Shown: positions 1 through 11,296 of the stretch, one piece after another
Layout of the letters: each line of letters opens with the position of its first letter
Numbering within the stretch: the stretch's first letter is position 1
Assembly (NCBI RefSeq): GCF_000002595.2
Contig: NC_057019.1
Coordinates: 4,696,880-4,760,879 of the forward strand
Direction of reading: 5' to 3'
Length of the DNA stretch: 64,000 nt
Source of the DNA: Chlamydomonas reinhardtii
Taxonomy: Eukaryota; Chlorophyta; Chlorophyceae; Chlamydomonadales; Chlamydomonadaceae
Position numbers and translations under genes: made by a program
Notes under the pieces: model-generated
What the model was told of the DNA's origin: nothing
Databases searched by the model: none
The model's input: the letters and a program-made list of their open reading frames with translations, nothing else

Positions 1-208
1 TATGGGGGAAGGTAGGCGGGGAGATGGGCTGAGGGATGCGTGCAGTAGTAACGAGCAGGGTGTGAGCATGCGCCCTGCATGTCTTGCATGTGCCCGCCGC
101 ATCAAGCCTGCTGCTTCCCCCCTTGCACTCCCCGTCGCTATCCGTTCCCTATCCCCGCGTTCAACGACCAAACAATCACCACACTGCCATTTCCCGTCAC
201 CACCACAG

Positions 209-1610
209 ACGTCGTTTGTGATGGCTGGCGGGCTGCTGCCGCACGCGCTGTCGCCGGCGCTGCCCACCGTGCGGCAGTACGTGCTGGCCTACCACCCGCC
301 GCCGCCCGCCCAGCCATTCGCAGTCGACCCCTGGGACCCGCCGCTCTACTCCAGGTTCGTGAGTGCGTGATTGCGTGCGTGCGTGCGTGTGGGCATGGCC
401 ATGGGCATGGGCATGGGCGTGGGCATGGGCGTGGGCATGGGCGTGGGCGTGGGCGCGGGCGCGGGCGTGGGCGTGGGCGTGGGCGTGGGCGTGGGCGTGG
501 GCGTGGGCGTGGGCGTGGGCGTGGGCGTGGGCGTGGGCGTGGGCGTGGGCGTGGGCGTGGGCGTGGGCGTGGGCGTGGGCGTGGGCGTGGGCGTGGGCGT
601 GGGCGTGGGCATGGGCGGGGCACTGCATACGTCCTGTTGCGTATGCGCGTGCCGCCTCTGTCACTACTTCCACCCACGCCCTCACATGCTGCGGCGCCTC
701 CGTCCGCCCACCTTCCCAACCGCCCGCCCCACCTCCCTCCTTCGGTCCTTCCGCCTCCTCCCACCGCACCCACCTCCTGTCCCCGCGCAGCCTGGCGGTA
801 CGCGGCTGCGACGGCGTGTTCTCACTGGAGCTGCACACGCCGCTGCACGTGGTACATCTGGTGGCGGCGGCCGAGCCACACTCCTTCCAGGCGCTGCCGT
901 GCCCCACCAACGCCGGATTCAAGGTGAGAGGCGGGCGTGGCTGCGAGTGGCTGGCGCCTAGAGGCCAGCGGCTAGCGGCTAGCGGCTAGCGGCTAGAGGC
1001 CAGCAGCTAGAGGCCCGGGCGGCTGCGGGAGGTGGGCGCGGGCGCCGCAGGTTTTGACCATACGGGGCATTCGATGGGCTACTTTGGGCGTTGGGCTCCT
1101 CCACACGGCTCATCCCCCGTCCCCCCTCCTCGCTCTTTTGCAATGGGTTCGATTTAGTTTGGGCTGGTATCGACAGAACCCCCTAGCCTGTCGGCTATGC
1201 TCCATGATCCCACTTGCCCGCCCTGCTGCTCCCGCTGCTCCCGCCCCGCTGCTCCCGCCCCGCAGAACTACTCGGTGGAGTCCTTCACGGCCACAGTGCA
1301 GTTGCGCGTGCTGGAGCGGCCCTTCCCCTTCGCGCCCCCTTCCATTGCGCGCCTGCTGCACGAGGACACCTTCACGGCCGCGGCCATGGAGTTTGGCGGC
1401 GCCTACGTGTGCCCGGAGGCCATGCCGCAGACGGCCGGGGTGCTGAGCGACGAGCTGGTGCGAGCCAGGGCCGGAAGGGCGCGGGGAGGAGGAAGAAGTC
1501 GGGGGGAGGCGGCGTCAGGAGAGGTGGAGGCGGAGGGGAAGGGAGGGACAGAGGGGGACGTTGTGCAGCAGTACTGGTCGCCTTGGCGCGCCCTTTGGAG
1601 CTCGGCCTGA
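209..1610 (+). CDS. Unrecognised protein, partial gene model (3-4 exons)
   Basis: I do not recognise this protein. Three exons join in phase: 209-354 (ending PPLYS), 791-923 (starting [15 protein letters not shown], ending NAGFK) and 1266-1457 (starting [17 protein letters not shown], ending GVLSDEL). The donor after 354 is AG|GTTCGT rather than the stronger-looking GTGAGT 4 bp further on, because only the former keeps the next exon in frame. The only clear Met in the first exon is at 221 ([11 protein letters not shown]), but the exon also reads open back to a CAG acceptor at 206-208, so an upstream exon is possible. The 3' end is uncertain. A short exon 1569-1610 ([13 protein letters not shown], then stop) is in phase. 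A more protein-like exon at 1686-1785 would need a different phase. Intron 1 is filled by a GGGCGT repeat. Confidence 0.55.
389..617 (+). repeat. (GGGCGT)n hexanucleotide array inside an intron
   Basis: About 36 units of GGGCGT, with GGGCAT variants at both ends and one GGGCGC stretch near 451-463, fill the middle of intron 1 of the first gene. GGG recurs every 6 bases on the plus strand, so the array satisfies the G-quadruplex pattern many times over. It creates long dipeptide-repeat open frames on both strands, which I regard as artefacts. Confidence 0.95.
1126..1183 (+). repeat. Copy 1 of a ~55-bp intronic dispersed repeat
   Basis: The core TTTAGTTTGGGCTGGTAT is preceded by CTCCTCGCTCTTTTGCA and followed by a C-run. 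The same element recurs near 25449, 26668, 62338 and 63502, and as a shorter piece near 55849. Here it sits in intron 2 of the first gene, antisense to that gene. Confidence 0.85.
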
Positions 1611-2114
1611 TCGCTCAAGTTCCCGATGGTCCCAGTGGGTTGGTAGCGCGGTAGTGCGGTGCGTTCGAAGTGAGTGTCCTTGCAGGTTTGCTCATGCTGC
1701 TGGGACTGCGAAGGGGCTTGAAGCCTTGAACATTGTATTGATGAGGGAGGCCGCATTGGGGTTGGATGGGCTGGTTTTGGAGTAAGAAACTAAGTGGGGG
1801 GGGGGGCGACTACTGAGACGGTGCCGACTCGTGGGGGCCGGGGGCGTGGGGAAGAGACAGGCTCAGGTAGTTGCTGACGGATTTGCGCTTGCATGGGGCC
1901 GCCGTTTGGCCGCCGTTGGGCAGCGTGGCCGCCTTGACGGTTTAACATATTGAACTGTTATATTGTTAAGTACCTGTACGCACACGTGAAACTTGCTAAG
2001 AGTTCGGTCAAAGCCTGGCAATTCTAGACCCCCGACCCGAGTCAAACTTTTAGCAGGCAGGTTTAGTACCACGTCGCCTCATGCTATTACCAGACTTGTG
2101 ACTGTACATAGAGA
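1611..2114. other. Intergenic, first gene to SIM-motif gene
   Basis: No convincing gene. It may hold the true last exon of the first gene (1686-1785, reading FAHAAGTAKGLEALNIVL) and a G-run at 1796-1806. An AT-richer stretch at 1940-1975 lies about 150 bp upstream of the next start codon and may belong to its promoter. Confidence 0.4.
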
Positions 2115-4104
2115 ATGACAAGGATAGCTCCAGAAGTCGTGGATTTGACCGCCGAGTCTGGGCGCGCCATTTCTTCGGCTGCTGCTCGCTTGCAAAAACG
2201 TCCCGCGTCGCCGAGTGGGCAGCATGATGGTCTCCATAAGCGGGCAAAGGAGGCGCTGGCTGAACTGGCACCAGGCCCGCGTCGGCTTAATAAGCGTGCC
2301 TTGGACTCAGAGGAGCGACCGCAGAGCGTGAGTACTCGGGAGAGGCTTACAAAAGGGTCTCGTCTTGATGAGCAAGCCGCTTGGGCTTTCATGTGGCTTA
2401 CGGCGTCTAGTTCGCCGCAGCACGGCGCAGCACGGCATGCCCCGGCCCCACTCCCACTGGCGGTCCCGCCGGGTGCCTCGGCTTGGGCGTAATCTGTCGT
2501 TGTCCTCAATGCCGTCTTGCCGGTACAGACCGTCATGGACCGCGCGCTCCAGGCCTCTGAGCTCGAAAACAGCCTAAAAAGCATGTCGGGCGCTCTACGG
2601 TGAGTCCTGGAGTTCAAGTCTCTTGCCGCCTTGTTGGCACGATACACGGCGGGACTCGGTGGCGGGCCCTACCGCGGGCCGACCTGGTCTAACGTGTGCA
2701 TGTTTTGTGCATGGTCAAAATCTGATGCAGGTGGCGCAGTCCTGTCAAGCCTCACAAGCTCGCGCGGCTGGGCGAGGGGCTCCCGGGCCGCCGCACGGCG
2801 GTCCGCGGCATCGTGGACGTGGACGAGGAGGGCGGCCAGGCAGGGCAGCTGCCACAGCAGCCGCTGCCACAGGGCCACCGGAGGAGCTCCGGCGGCAGCG
2901 CCACTGCTGCTGACGGGGCGGCGGCGTGCCAGGTGGGGCGAGCGGCTTGACCGGGTGTGAAGCCTGGTGCCGCGGGACCGCATTGTTGAGCATGTGGTTG
3001 GTCAAGCCTGGTCACTGATTTGAACACCTGCTCACTTGCAGCAGGGTGGTAGCTCTGGAGCTGGGGCAGCAGCGTGCAAGCAGCAGCATGTGACCGTGTG
3101 CGGCAGCGCCAGCGCGGCACAGCAACAGGCGCCACCAGGGCAGCAGCAGCAGGCGCAGCAGCCCGAATGGGGCGCGCTGTTCACGGCGCTAAGCCTGGGC
3201 GGAGGCGGCGGGCGCAGCAGCCAGCGGGCCGACCCCATTTGGGCGGCGGCGAGCATGAACCGCGGCGGTTGCGGCGGCGCGGGCGACGGAGCTGGAGTGC
3301 GGCGGCCTGGCGCGACCGCAGGTGTGCACATGGCTTGATGCGTGGGGAAAGGGACATACCGTAACGCTCATTACAAGCAGCTAAAAGCTGGCCTAAGCGC
3401 TAAGACGTCCGGTGTGGAACGCGTATAGGTGGTCGAGTAATAGATGTGCGTATTAGCGCGATACCTGGTATACATGCGGCCAGCAATAACCGCAATTCCC
3501 GACACGCGTGTACCCGAACCCGCACCTGCGCCAGGCCCTCTAAGGACGAACCCCGCACTTGCTGTCACGCGCGTACACAGATGCGGCGCCGGCTGCCTCG
3601 GCACTAGGCGCACCCGCCCGACCAGCCGCGCAACCCGCCCGCCTGCAGCCTCCCGCAAACGCGCCGATCGCGTCCGGTGGCGGCGCCTCCTGGCGCAGAA
3701 ACCTCAGCACCTCTAGTGGCGCCCCCGCAGCGCCCAGCACGTTCGCCCTAGCGCCCACACCCGCAGCCGCAACTTGCCACAGTGACAGTGGTTGTGCGGC
3801 GGCGGCGACGCAACTGGATGGGGCGATGGAGGAGGACGCAGCGGGCACAGGATGCAGCCGCGCTGCGGCAGTGAACACGGGGGCGGGATCGCAAACAAGC
3901 GCGGCCGTAGCCGCTATTGAGCCGGATGCGGCAGCTGCGGCGGCTAGCGGCATGGACTTGGACATGGCCATAGAAGACCGAAGCACGACGGCGGGGTCGA
4001 TGGCGGCTGCCGCGGCGCCTGCTAGGCCGCGGGGCGGGTTTCTCATGTCGGAGTTCAACCGGCTCCGGGCCTTCGGAGCGGGCCCGCCCGCAGTCCTTGG
4101 GTAG
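2115..4104 (+). CDS. Low-complexity protein with SUMO-interacting-like motif, 429 aa
   Basis: Function unknown. Five exons join with perfect phase: 2115-2327, 2529-2599, 2731-2932, 3042-3321 and 3581-4104. The ATG at 2115 opens MTRIAPEVVDLTAES. The VVDL core (residues 8-11) next to acidic and Ser/Thr residues fits a SUMO-interacting motif, and basic clusters follow (HKRAK, RRLNKRA). Exon 3 encodes the most ordered-looking part (WRSPVKPHKLARLGEGL, then RGIVDVDEEGG). Exon 4 is Gln/Gly-rich with the island PEWGALFTALSLGGGGG. The last exon is Ala/Pro-rich and ends FLMSEFNRLRAFGAGPP. A nuclear, SUMO-linked role is an inference from the motif only. Part of exons 3-4 with the intron between them is duplicated in inverted orientation at about 45.97-46.49 kb. 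Confidence 0.75.
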
Positions 4105-4911
4105 ACAGGCAGCCCGCACGGCCGCACACGTTTGGGAAGCCTGTGAGCCGGTGTAGTTACGGGACTGTGCGCGCGCACGTAGGACCGCCGTATTTAATTC
4201 TTAGAGTGAATGCCCGGTTAATGATGGACCGGATGACTAGGGCGTGTGGTATTAACGCGGTCGCGTCACTCACGATACTTGATACGGACTTGCGGTGATC
4301 TTTTCATTCTTACGTGTGATACCGCACGCTTCGTGTGATGCCTCTTACCCTGAAGCCGAAACATGCTGTGCACTGGGCTTGGTATAGAGCTTTGTATGAA
4401 CTTGATACCGTATACTAAGGTTCAGGAGCTACATCAGTTTTGCGCGTAGCACTTGCTACGGCACCCGCCATATTTCAAGGGTAATACGTTTGGTGAGTCA
4501 CTGAGTCGGAACACATTTATGGACGTGATAAGACCATGGACGCGTGATGGTGTTCAGTAAACATGATGACACGAACGCGCGCCATCCGCAGAGGATGTAG
4601 ATAAGCAGCTTGCCATCACCCACAAACTTAGGCCAGGCAATGCCGTACACCGAAGACAACCGAGTACTGGCTGCATTCGTCGGGGGCGGGCTGAGGCTCG
4701 GACACATGAGTGCATAGCGTTAGACACGCGCATGGAAGATGGTGGATGGCGCACAGGAGCCGACGTATGAGTGCGATATGCGCATGTAATGGATGTGCCT
4801 CACCGCTGAATGGCACCGGCCTCGCCGGAAAAGTCGTGACCGCCACCCCAGCCCTGCTAGCTTACCAATACACGCATGAATCGACGGCGTGGCCCTTACA
4901 ATTGATTCCCG
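4105..4911. other. Intergenic, SIM-motif gene to UBZ gene
   Basis: No coding signal. It should hold the 3' UTR of the upstream gene and the promoter of the UBZ gene. Composition is more AT-rich than the surrounding exons. Confidence 0.5.
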
Positions 4912-4919
4912 TATATACA
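4912..4919 (+). promoter_or_regulatory. TATA-like element of the UBZ gene
   Basis: TATATACA lies 37-44 bp upstream of the ATG at 4956, which is unusually close but supports a short-leader, intronless gene starting there. Confidence 0.4.
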
Positions 4920-4955
4920 ATCTACTGCACTCGTGGCTTCACAGGTGCCAGCCGC

Positions 4956-5942
4956 ATGCCGCTGTTCCGCCCCCTGCCGAGGTCGGTGTCTCGCCCTGCA
5001 GCGGCCGCCGACGTCGCTGCCGACGCCTTGTCCGCCCCTGCTCAACACGGCGGTGGTGGCGCCAGCGCTCCCATTGCGGCACCGGCGGCCGCCACCGGTG
5101 GCGCTGCTGGGTCCACCACTGCCGGGCCAGCAGCTGGCTCGGCTGCAGGCGCTGGTGCTGGCGCTGGTGCTGGTGCTACCTGCTGGGGAGTGGGCCACCA
5201 GTCAGCCGCCGCTGCCGTCGGGTTGTCAGCACCGCGGCAGGCGGCGGCGGCGGCAGCGGTGGCGTCAGCTTCCTGTGGCCCGGCGGGCGGCACGCAGGCC
5301 TCCTGGCCGCCGCCGCCGCAGCAGCTGCACCGGCAGGCGCCTCACGCAGCAGACCCTCAGCACCCACAACAGCACCAGACCTTGAACCACCGGCAGGCGC
5401 AGCAGCAACACGATCAGCCGCCACAGCGGCAGCCGCCGCAGCCGTGGACGGACCGCGCAAAGCAACCGGGCGGGCCGCCTCAAGCCCCGCAGCCGCCATC
5501 TGCACCGGCAGCAGCAGCAGCCGGCAATGGGGCTGGCGCGACTGCTGACGCCTTCGCACGCCTGACGGGTGGAGGTGGAGGTGGAGGTGGCGGCTACGCC
5601 GGCGGCAGCAGGCTGCAGGCGTCCCGCCGGACCGGCGCCGGCGGCGCCAGCGGAGGTGGCCGTGGCAGTAGCAGCAACGTGAGCAGCCCCAGCAGCAGCC
5701 CCAGCAGCACCGGCGGCCGTGTGGGGTCATCGTCACAGCCCGGTTCCCAGCCGCGCCAGCAGCGGGGGCCGTCGCAACCCCGGCCGGCGGATGCGGCGCC
5801 GCCTCGCCCGCCGCCGCCAGCGCCCACGGTGGCTCCGGCGCTGGCCAAGGACGCGGCGTGCCCGGTGTGCGGGCAGCAGTTCGGGCCGCGCACTACCAAT
5901 GCGGAGTACAACGCGCACGTAGATGCTTGCCTGCGTTGGTGA
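4956..5942 (+). CDS. C-terminal UBZ4 (RAD18-type) zinc-finger protein, 328 aa
   Basis: A single open exon from the ATG at 4956 (MPLFRPLPRSVSRP) to the stop at 5942. The open frame extends further upstream but has no ATG there. Residues 20-300 are disordered: Ala/Gly runs, a Gln/His/Pro block, a Gly run (GGGGGGGGGYAGG) and a Ser block. The last 27 residues form a compact zinc finger: CPVC at 302-305, then NAHVDAC with His321 and Cys325. This CX2C...HX3C spacing is that of RAD18/UBZ4 ubiquitin-binding fingers, which commonly sit at the end of DNA-damage tolerance factors such as SPRTN and WRNIP1. No catalytic domain (SprT, AAA, nuclease) is visible, so it may be a ubiquitin reader or scaffold. 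Function is inferred from the finger alone. Confidence 0.75.
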   Translation: MPLFRPLPRSVSRPAAAADVAADALSAPAQHGGGGASAPIAAPAAATGGAAGSTTAGPAAGSAAGAGAGAGAGATCWGVGHQSAAAAVGLSAPRQAAAAAAVASASCGPAGGTQASWPPPPQQLHRQAPHAADPQHPQQHQTLNHRQAQQQHDQPPQRQPPQPWTDRAKQPGGPPQAPQPPSAPAAAAAGNGAGATADAFARLTGGGGGGGGGYAGGSRLQASRRTGAGGASGGGRGSSSNVSSPSSSPSSTGGRVGSSSQPGSQPRQQRGPSQPRPADAAPPRPPPPAPTVAPALAKDAACPVCGQQFGPRTTNAEYNAHVDACLRW

Positions 5943-7506
5943 GATCCATCCATGCATATGCCGATGGGGTCGGACTACTGTCCATGCGATGGTCACGGGG
6001 GGAGTGCCAGTGCATTCCGGCAGGGGTGTGTTGGATTGGCGGGTCGTAATTGAGGGAGCCTGAGCCAGCAGGTCGCATGCGTGCTGCTGGCCCGATTTTG
6101 CAAATGTACGATAACGTTGCGGTAATAGAGGTGACGGGTTGGCTGGGGCTTGCTGCCTACGAGGAGCCCAGCGTGTGCAGGATGCTGCTGCTGCAGGATG
6201 ATGCTAATGGCCAGGCAGCCAGGGGCTGTCTGAAGGGGCTGTTTAAGAATCGTGAAGGGGCTTCGACAAACATTGCGTCCCGCAAGCTGCGGACTGCGTG
6301 TGTTGCTACCCGTGTCAGACAGCATGGGCAAGCATGTAACATCCTGAGATGTGCGAACACAAAGGCTGCTGCTGTGCATGACAGGTTGGTGTCGGGTTTG
6401 TGTGTGTGTACGTGTGTGTGCATATGTGTGGTTGCGTGAGTCTGTGTTGGAGCAAACTTGCGAACGCGCAACACCACGCACTACGCGCTTGCCGCCTTGC
6501 TTCAATGCAGCCGTAAGAGCCGTTACACATGCAGTGGAACGCGCATCCCAACCATCAGCAGGCATCAGCGCGACTGCAATGTCAAACCCCTACAGCACGG
6601 CACACTCCCGCGAGGTAGCAAGGGCGCGGCCGCCCGACCCACTGCCATCCACCCGCCAACGCTCTGGTCCTCACATCTCTCGTTCCCAATGACAGCACTA
6701 TCAGAACCTAACCCGCACTCGAAGCCCATCGCCCCATGCACGCCCCTGGTTGCAACACAGAAACAGCAGCATTCAGCACGCCACACGTGCCGCGGCGTGG
6801 CTGCGGCGTGCCGCGGCGTGGCTGCGGCGTGTGCCCCCATGATGTATGTCAGTGAGTCAGTCCCCTCTGGCCCGCCTCTCAATCTCAGGCACCTTGCATG
6901 CACGCCTGACGGGTTGCACAACCCATACCGTGGTGTACACACTCAAGCAGGAGATCGCCTACACCTACCCCGCCCCATGCGTCTTGCCTCTGGAAGCAGG
7001 AGATCGCCTTCACCCCGCCCCTGTTGCTGGCTACACAAATATATAAAAATTATGCCACGGGGCATATTCCTTCCTACACCTTTATGTACATGACTATCAT
7101 CACATCCAAAAGCAGGACCTATGACCCTGCGTGCTGGAATATTTATAACCACATCGGATCAACACATCCTGCTGCTGCTGGTGCTTGCACCAGACCCGGC
7201 CCTTCTGCTATTCGGTCCCCGATGGCCCTTGTTTGGGTCGTACCGCCGTACACATCTTGCTACGTACTTCGGTCCCTCCAACAATAAGCACCGGCCACTC
7301 GTTGCCTCGCACCCGCAGTCTAGCCAGTTACTGCTGCACTACCTAGTTTATGTATGGTACACGTCCTTCCACACGACACGTGCGTGGCGATGCACACGCT
7401 CCTGACAAGCTACTGCTAGTCCAGCCCCTCGCTGCTCCTGCCCCGCTGCTGCCCTGCCTGCTAATATACATGACGGCGACCACCGTTGCCCCCCCCCCGC
7501 CCCTGT
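5943..7506. other. Convergent intergenic region, UBZ gene to low-complexity gene
   Basis: No gene seen. It contains the two 3' UTRs. TGTAA, the usual algal polyadenylation signal, occurs at about 6335 on the plus strand. A 21-bp GC-rich unit (TGCCGCGGCGTGGCTGCGGCG) is repeated in tandem near 6788-6835, and a diverged direct repeat (GCAGGAGATCGCCT) occurs at about 6947 and 6995. Confidence 0.5.
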
Positions 7507-10500
7507 TCACAACAGCGACTGCTGCCACTGCAACCAGCGCAGCTGCTGCTCCAGAACTGAGGACACCTCCGCCTGCTGCTGCTGGTGCTGCTGCTGGTGC
7601 TGGTGCTGCTGCTGGTGCTGGTGCTGTTCCCGCCGGCCGTGCAGCAGCTGCACCAGCACCGGCGCCCCGCCGTCGTCGTCTCCGCCGCCGTTGCCGCGCC
7701 CCCCTCCCACAACCCCGCCACGCCCAGGGCCCATCACAGCCGCCGCCAGTGCCGGCACATCACATGGCGCAGCAGCAGCTCTAGCAGCCGCTGCCGCACC
7801 GCCGAGCAGTGGCGCGGTACTTGTTGCCGCGGCGGCGGGTGTGGCTGCACCGCCGCCACCGCCGCCGCCGCCGCCCTGCTGCCGCAGCATCCTACCCGCG
7901 TTGCCTAGTGGGATGACCACCTGCTGCCGCGGCGCGCCGGCTGCGAACCTGCTGCTGCTGCCGCTGCCGCCGTCGCTGCTGCCGACTCCGTCCCCGCCGC
8001 CGTTGCCATTGCCGCCTAGGCCGCCGCGGCACCCTATCGGCACCACGCACTTATTCCCAATGACTGTGAGCCCCAACTTGGCGGCGGCACCGCTGCTGGG
8101 GGCAGTAGGAGTGCCGACAGCGGCGGCATCGGTGGCGGGCATGGTCGGCGGCGGCAGCGGCTGCAGGGGCCACGTGGCCTCAAGGCGGCGGCAGGGGCCG
8201 GCGTAAGCCGCCGAGCTCATCATGGGCTCAGTGCAGTAGGCGCCTGCAGCACAGCGGGATGCTGCTGATAGCAGCGGCGGCGTGTCGGGCCCTTTCAGTG
8301 GTGCGGCTGCTGTAGCAGCAGCGTTAGCAGCAGCGTTAGCAGCAGCAGTAGCTTGCTGCTGCTCGGCCGTACCTGGCGGCTGCGCCGCTCTCAGCAGGAT
8401 CCGAGGTTGAGCCGCCGGCGCCGCCAGGAGAGTCGCGGCGGCGGCCGGCGAAAACGAGACTGTGGCGGTGGTGGCGGCGGCGGCGGCGAGGGGCCGCAAC
8501 AGCAGTTTGGGTGTGCCAGCAGCGCCGTCGCGGACGGCTGCGGCAAGCTCACCACAGCAGACACTGCGCTGCTGCTGGTGCTGCTGCTGCTGGTGGTGAA
8601 TGCGGTGCATGTGCGGGCCGCCGCCGCTGCCGCTGGCGCTACCTCGCCCGCCACCACCGCCACCATCAGCATGCACGCTAACGCCGCCCGCAATTCCGTC
8701 TCCCATAGCGGCAGGTAGCTCCTCCGCGGCCCGCAGCGGCGGCGGCTGCTCGCGCATTTTCCGCATTAGCTCACGCAACTCCTCTACCAGCAGTGCATCT
8801 GCCGCCGCCGCTGATGCCCCTGCTGCCGCTGCTGCTGCAGCTCCCCCTGTTGCTGCAGCTGTGGACGCGTGTGGCAACGGCTCCCGCCGCCACTCCTCTT
8901 GTGGAGGGCCCCTGTTGCTGCCCTCCTGCTGCCGCCCCCACAGCAGCGGCAGCAGGTCCCGCCCCGCCGGCGCAGACGTACGCACAGCAGCAGCGGCCGC
9001 GGCGTGATCCACAGCCGTGATTGCTGCGGTTGCGGCGGGCTCCTGATGCTCTAATGCACGGCCATGGTGCTGCCGCAGCAGCAGCTGCAGCGGCGGCAGA
9101 CCGCTGCTATCGCTGACCAGCGCCGCCGGCGCCGCCGCCGGTGCCGCCGCAGACGCTGCAGCAGCCCGGAACAGATGCTCATGCAATAAGAGCTCCAGAC
9201 CCACGCCACCGTCGCCGCTCCTGCCGCCGCCGCCTGCTGCCGGCGCCGCCCCGCCTCCAAGTGACGTGAGCCCTTTGCTGCCGCCGCCATAATCGCGAGG
9301 CAGCAGCAGCGGCTGCTGCTCCTGACCTGCTGCGGCTGCTTCCTCCGGCGCCTGCAGCAGCACGGGGCCAACTCCACATGTGTGCCGGAAAGGGCGCGCC
9401 CCAGTCGGCGTGTGTCGCTGCGCGCCCTCCTCCTCGTCCCCGTCCTCCTCCTCCATCATTTGCTGCAGCTGCTGCAGCTGCAGCCGCCGCTGCTTCAATT
9501 GCAGCTGTAGCAGTTGCTGCCGATACAGCAGCTGCTGCAGAAGCTGCTGGCCGCTGCTCTCCGGTATCTCCGACGGCCGCGGTGGCGGCGGCGGCGGCGC
9601 CGCAGAGGCAGACGCAGCTGCCACAGCAGCCGAGGCACCCCCGCCGTCGCCAGCGTTGCCGCCACTAACCCAGGCCTCGGTCTTAGTAAGGACAGCAGTG
9701 GCGGCGGCATTCCATCCATCGCCGCCGCCACGGCCGCCAGCAGCGCAGCACATGGAGGCGGCAGGGCTACTGCTGCCCGAAGGCATCCGCCGCAACAACG
9801 CCAACTTCGGTTCCGACATGTCAAAAGGCGTCGGGTCAAAAGCATCCGTCCGCCCCGCCACCGCTGCGGCTGTTCGCGCCTCATCGCTGCCGCCGCTGCA
9901 GTCGCCGACGCCGCCGGCCGCGGCCAGCAGCGCGTCCGCTGCCGCCGCCGGCAGTATCCAGCAGCTACTGCCGAGTTGCTGCTGGTGCTGCTGCTGCTGG
10001 TCTACTGGCAGCCGTTCCGAAGCTGCTGCTGCGGCAGCAGCAGCGGCAGCAGGTGCACTGGGTAGCGGCGAGGATGGCGGAGATGTTTGACTCGAAGGCG
10101 TTGGCGGCGGCAGCAGCCACCTCATGCGCCGACCGCCGGCGGCGGTGGGGAAGCCGCCGCCACGTACGCCTTTGCGTCCTCTACGTCCTCCGCCGCTGCC
10201 CCCGCCTCCGCTAACAGAAGCGGCCCTGGAAACAGAGGCGGCATGCTGGTCCTGGTGCTGCTGCTCCGCCTGCAACAGTCTTTGCAGCTGCTTCAGTGAA
10301 ATTCGTGGCAGCTTCAGGAGTTCTGGCCAGCCCTTGAAGCGCTGCTGGTGCGGCCGCCACGCGTCGCTGCCGCCGCCGCCGTTGCCTATGCTGCTGCTGC
10401 TGACAGCGGCGGCGATGCTCTGTTGCTCCACCGCTTCTACTGCTGACGGCTGGCGCCGCTGCTTGTGCTGCTCCTGCGCCGCCACCTGCAACATGCGGCG

Positions 10501-11235
10501 GCGGGACAGTGTACATGCATGCACACGTTATATTTTGAGCGATCTTCGCAAGCAATGACCGAGTAGACGCATACGTCTATATTCTTGTATGTGGATGGAT
10601 CATCATGCACTCAGGGAAAAGGTCTTCCCCGGAAAAAATCCGTTCCCGGAAAGATGCTGAACTTTCCCGTACGTAACGGGGCAAAACTTTCCCGGAAGGG
10701 AGCAAAACTTACCCGTAGCCGGGGCGGGGTTCCCCGGAATCCCACAGCACTTTGCCCGTAAGAACTTCCCCGTAAGAACTTCCCCGTACAAACTCCTACT
10801 TTCTTCGAAATACATACGGGGAAGATTGTTCCGGGGAACTACCCCCTGTTTTTCCGGGGATTCCCCCCCCCCCTTTTCCCAGAGTGATGCAAGCAGCCAG
10901 GCAGCGACAGCACCCAGCATATTGCAGAATATATAACAGGCGCGACACATCAATTCAAAGTAAGTATGCGTGCGTGCCGCGCGCGCGCGCGTACCTCAAA
11001 TGGCATGGATTCCTGGCGTTCGGCGGCGCTTGCACATGTGGCATCGATGCCCAGCACTAGTGTGTCATCACTACCAGTAGCAGCGATGGTTGCCTGCGGG
11101 CTGCTACGGCGGCTGCTTATCAGGTTTTGTGGCATGGAAACCGCTGCTGGCTGCTGCTGTGGCCGCAGCAACAACGGCTGCCGCCAACTCGAGCAGGGGG
11201 TGTTATCAGCGCCGCAGCCGCCGTGTCCTGCAGCA

Positions 11236-11296
<61 letters not shown>

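Noticed and set aside
79-989. Several long open frames on both strands over the first kilobase (for example 282, 241, 211 and 208 codons)
   Set aside because: They are produced by the GGGCGT array, which is open in every frame and gives only dipeptide repeats; splice-consistent exons exist in one frame only.
4710-4955. N-terminal extension of the UBZ protein
   Set aside because: The frame is open but has a GTG rather than ATG start and does not look coding; a TATA-like element lies inside it.
10087-10299. Plus-strand open frames opposite the large low-complexity gene
   Set aside because: Mirror frames of Gln/Ala codon repeats; no independent splice or start evidence.
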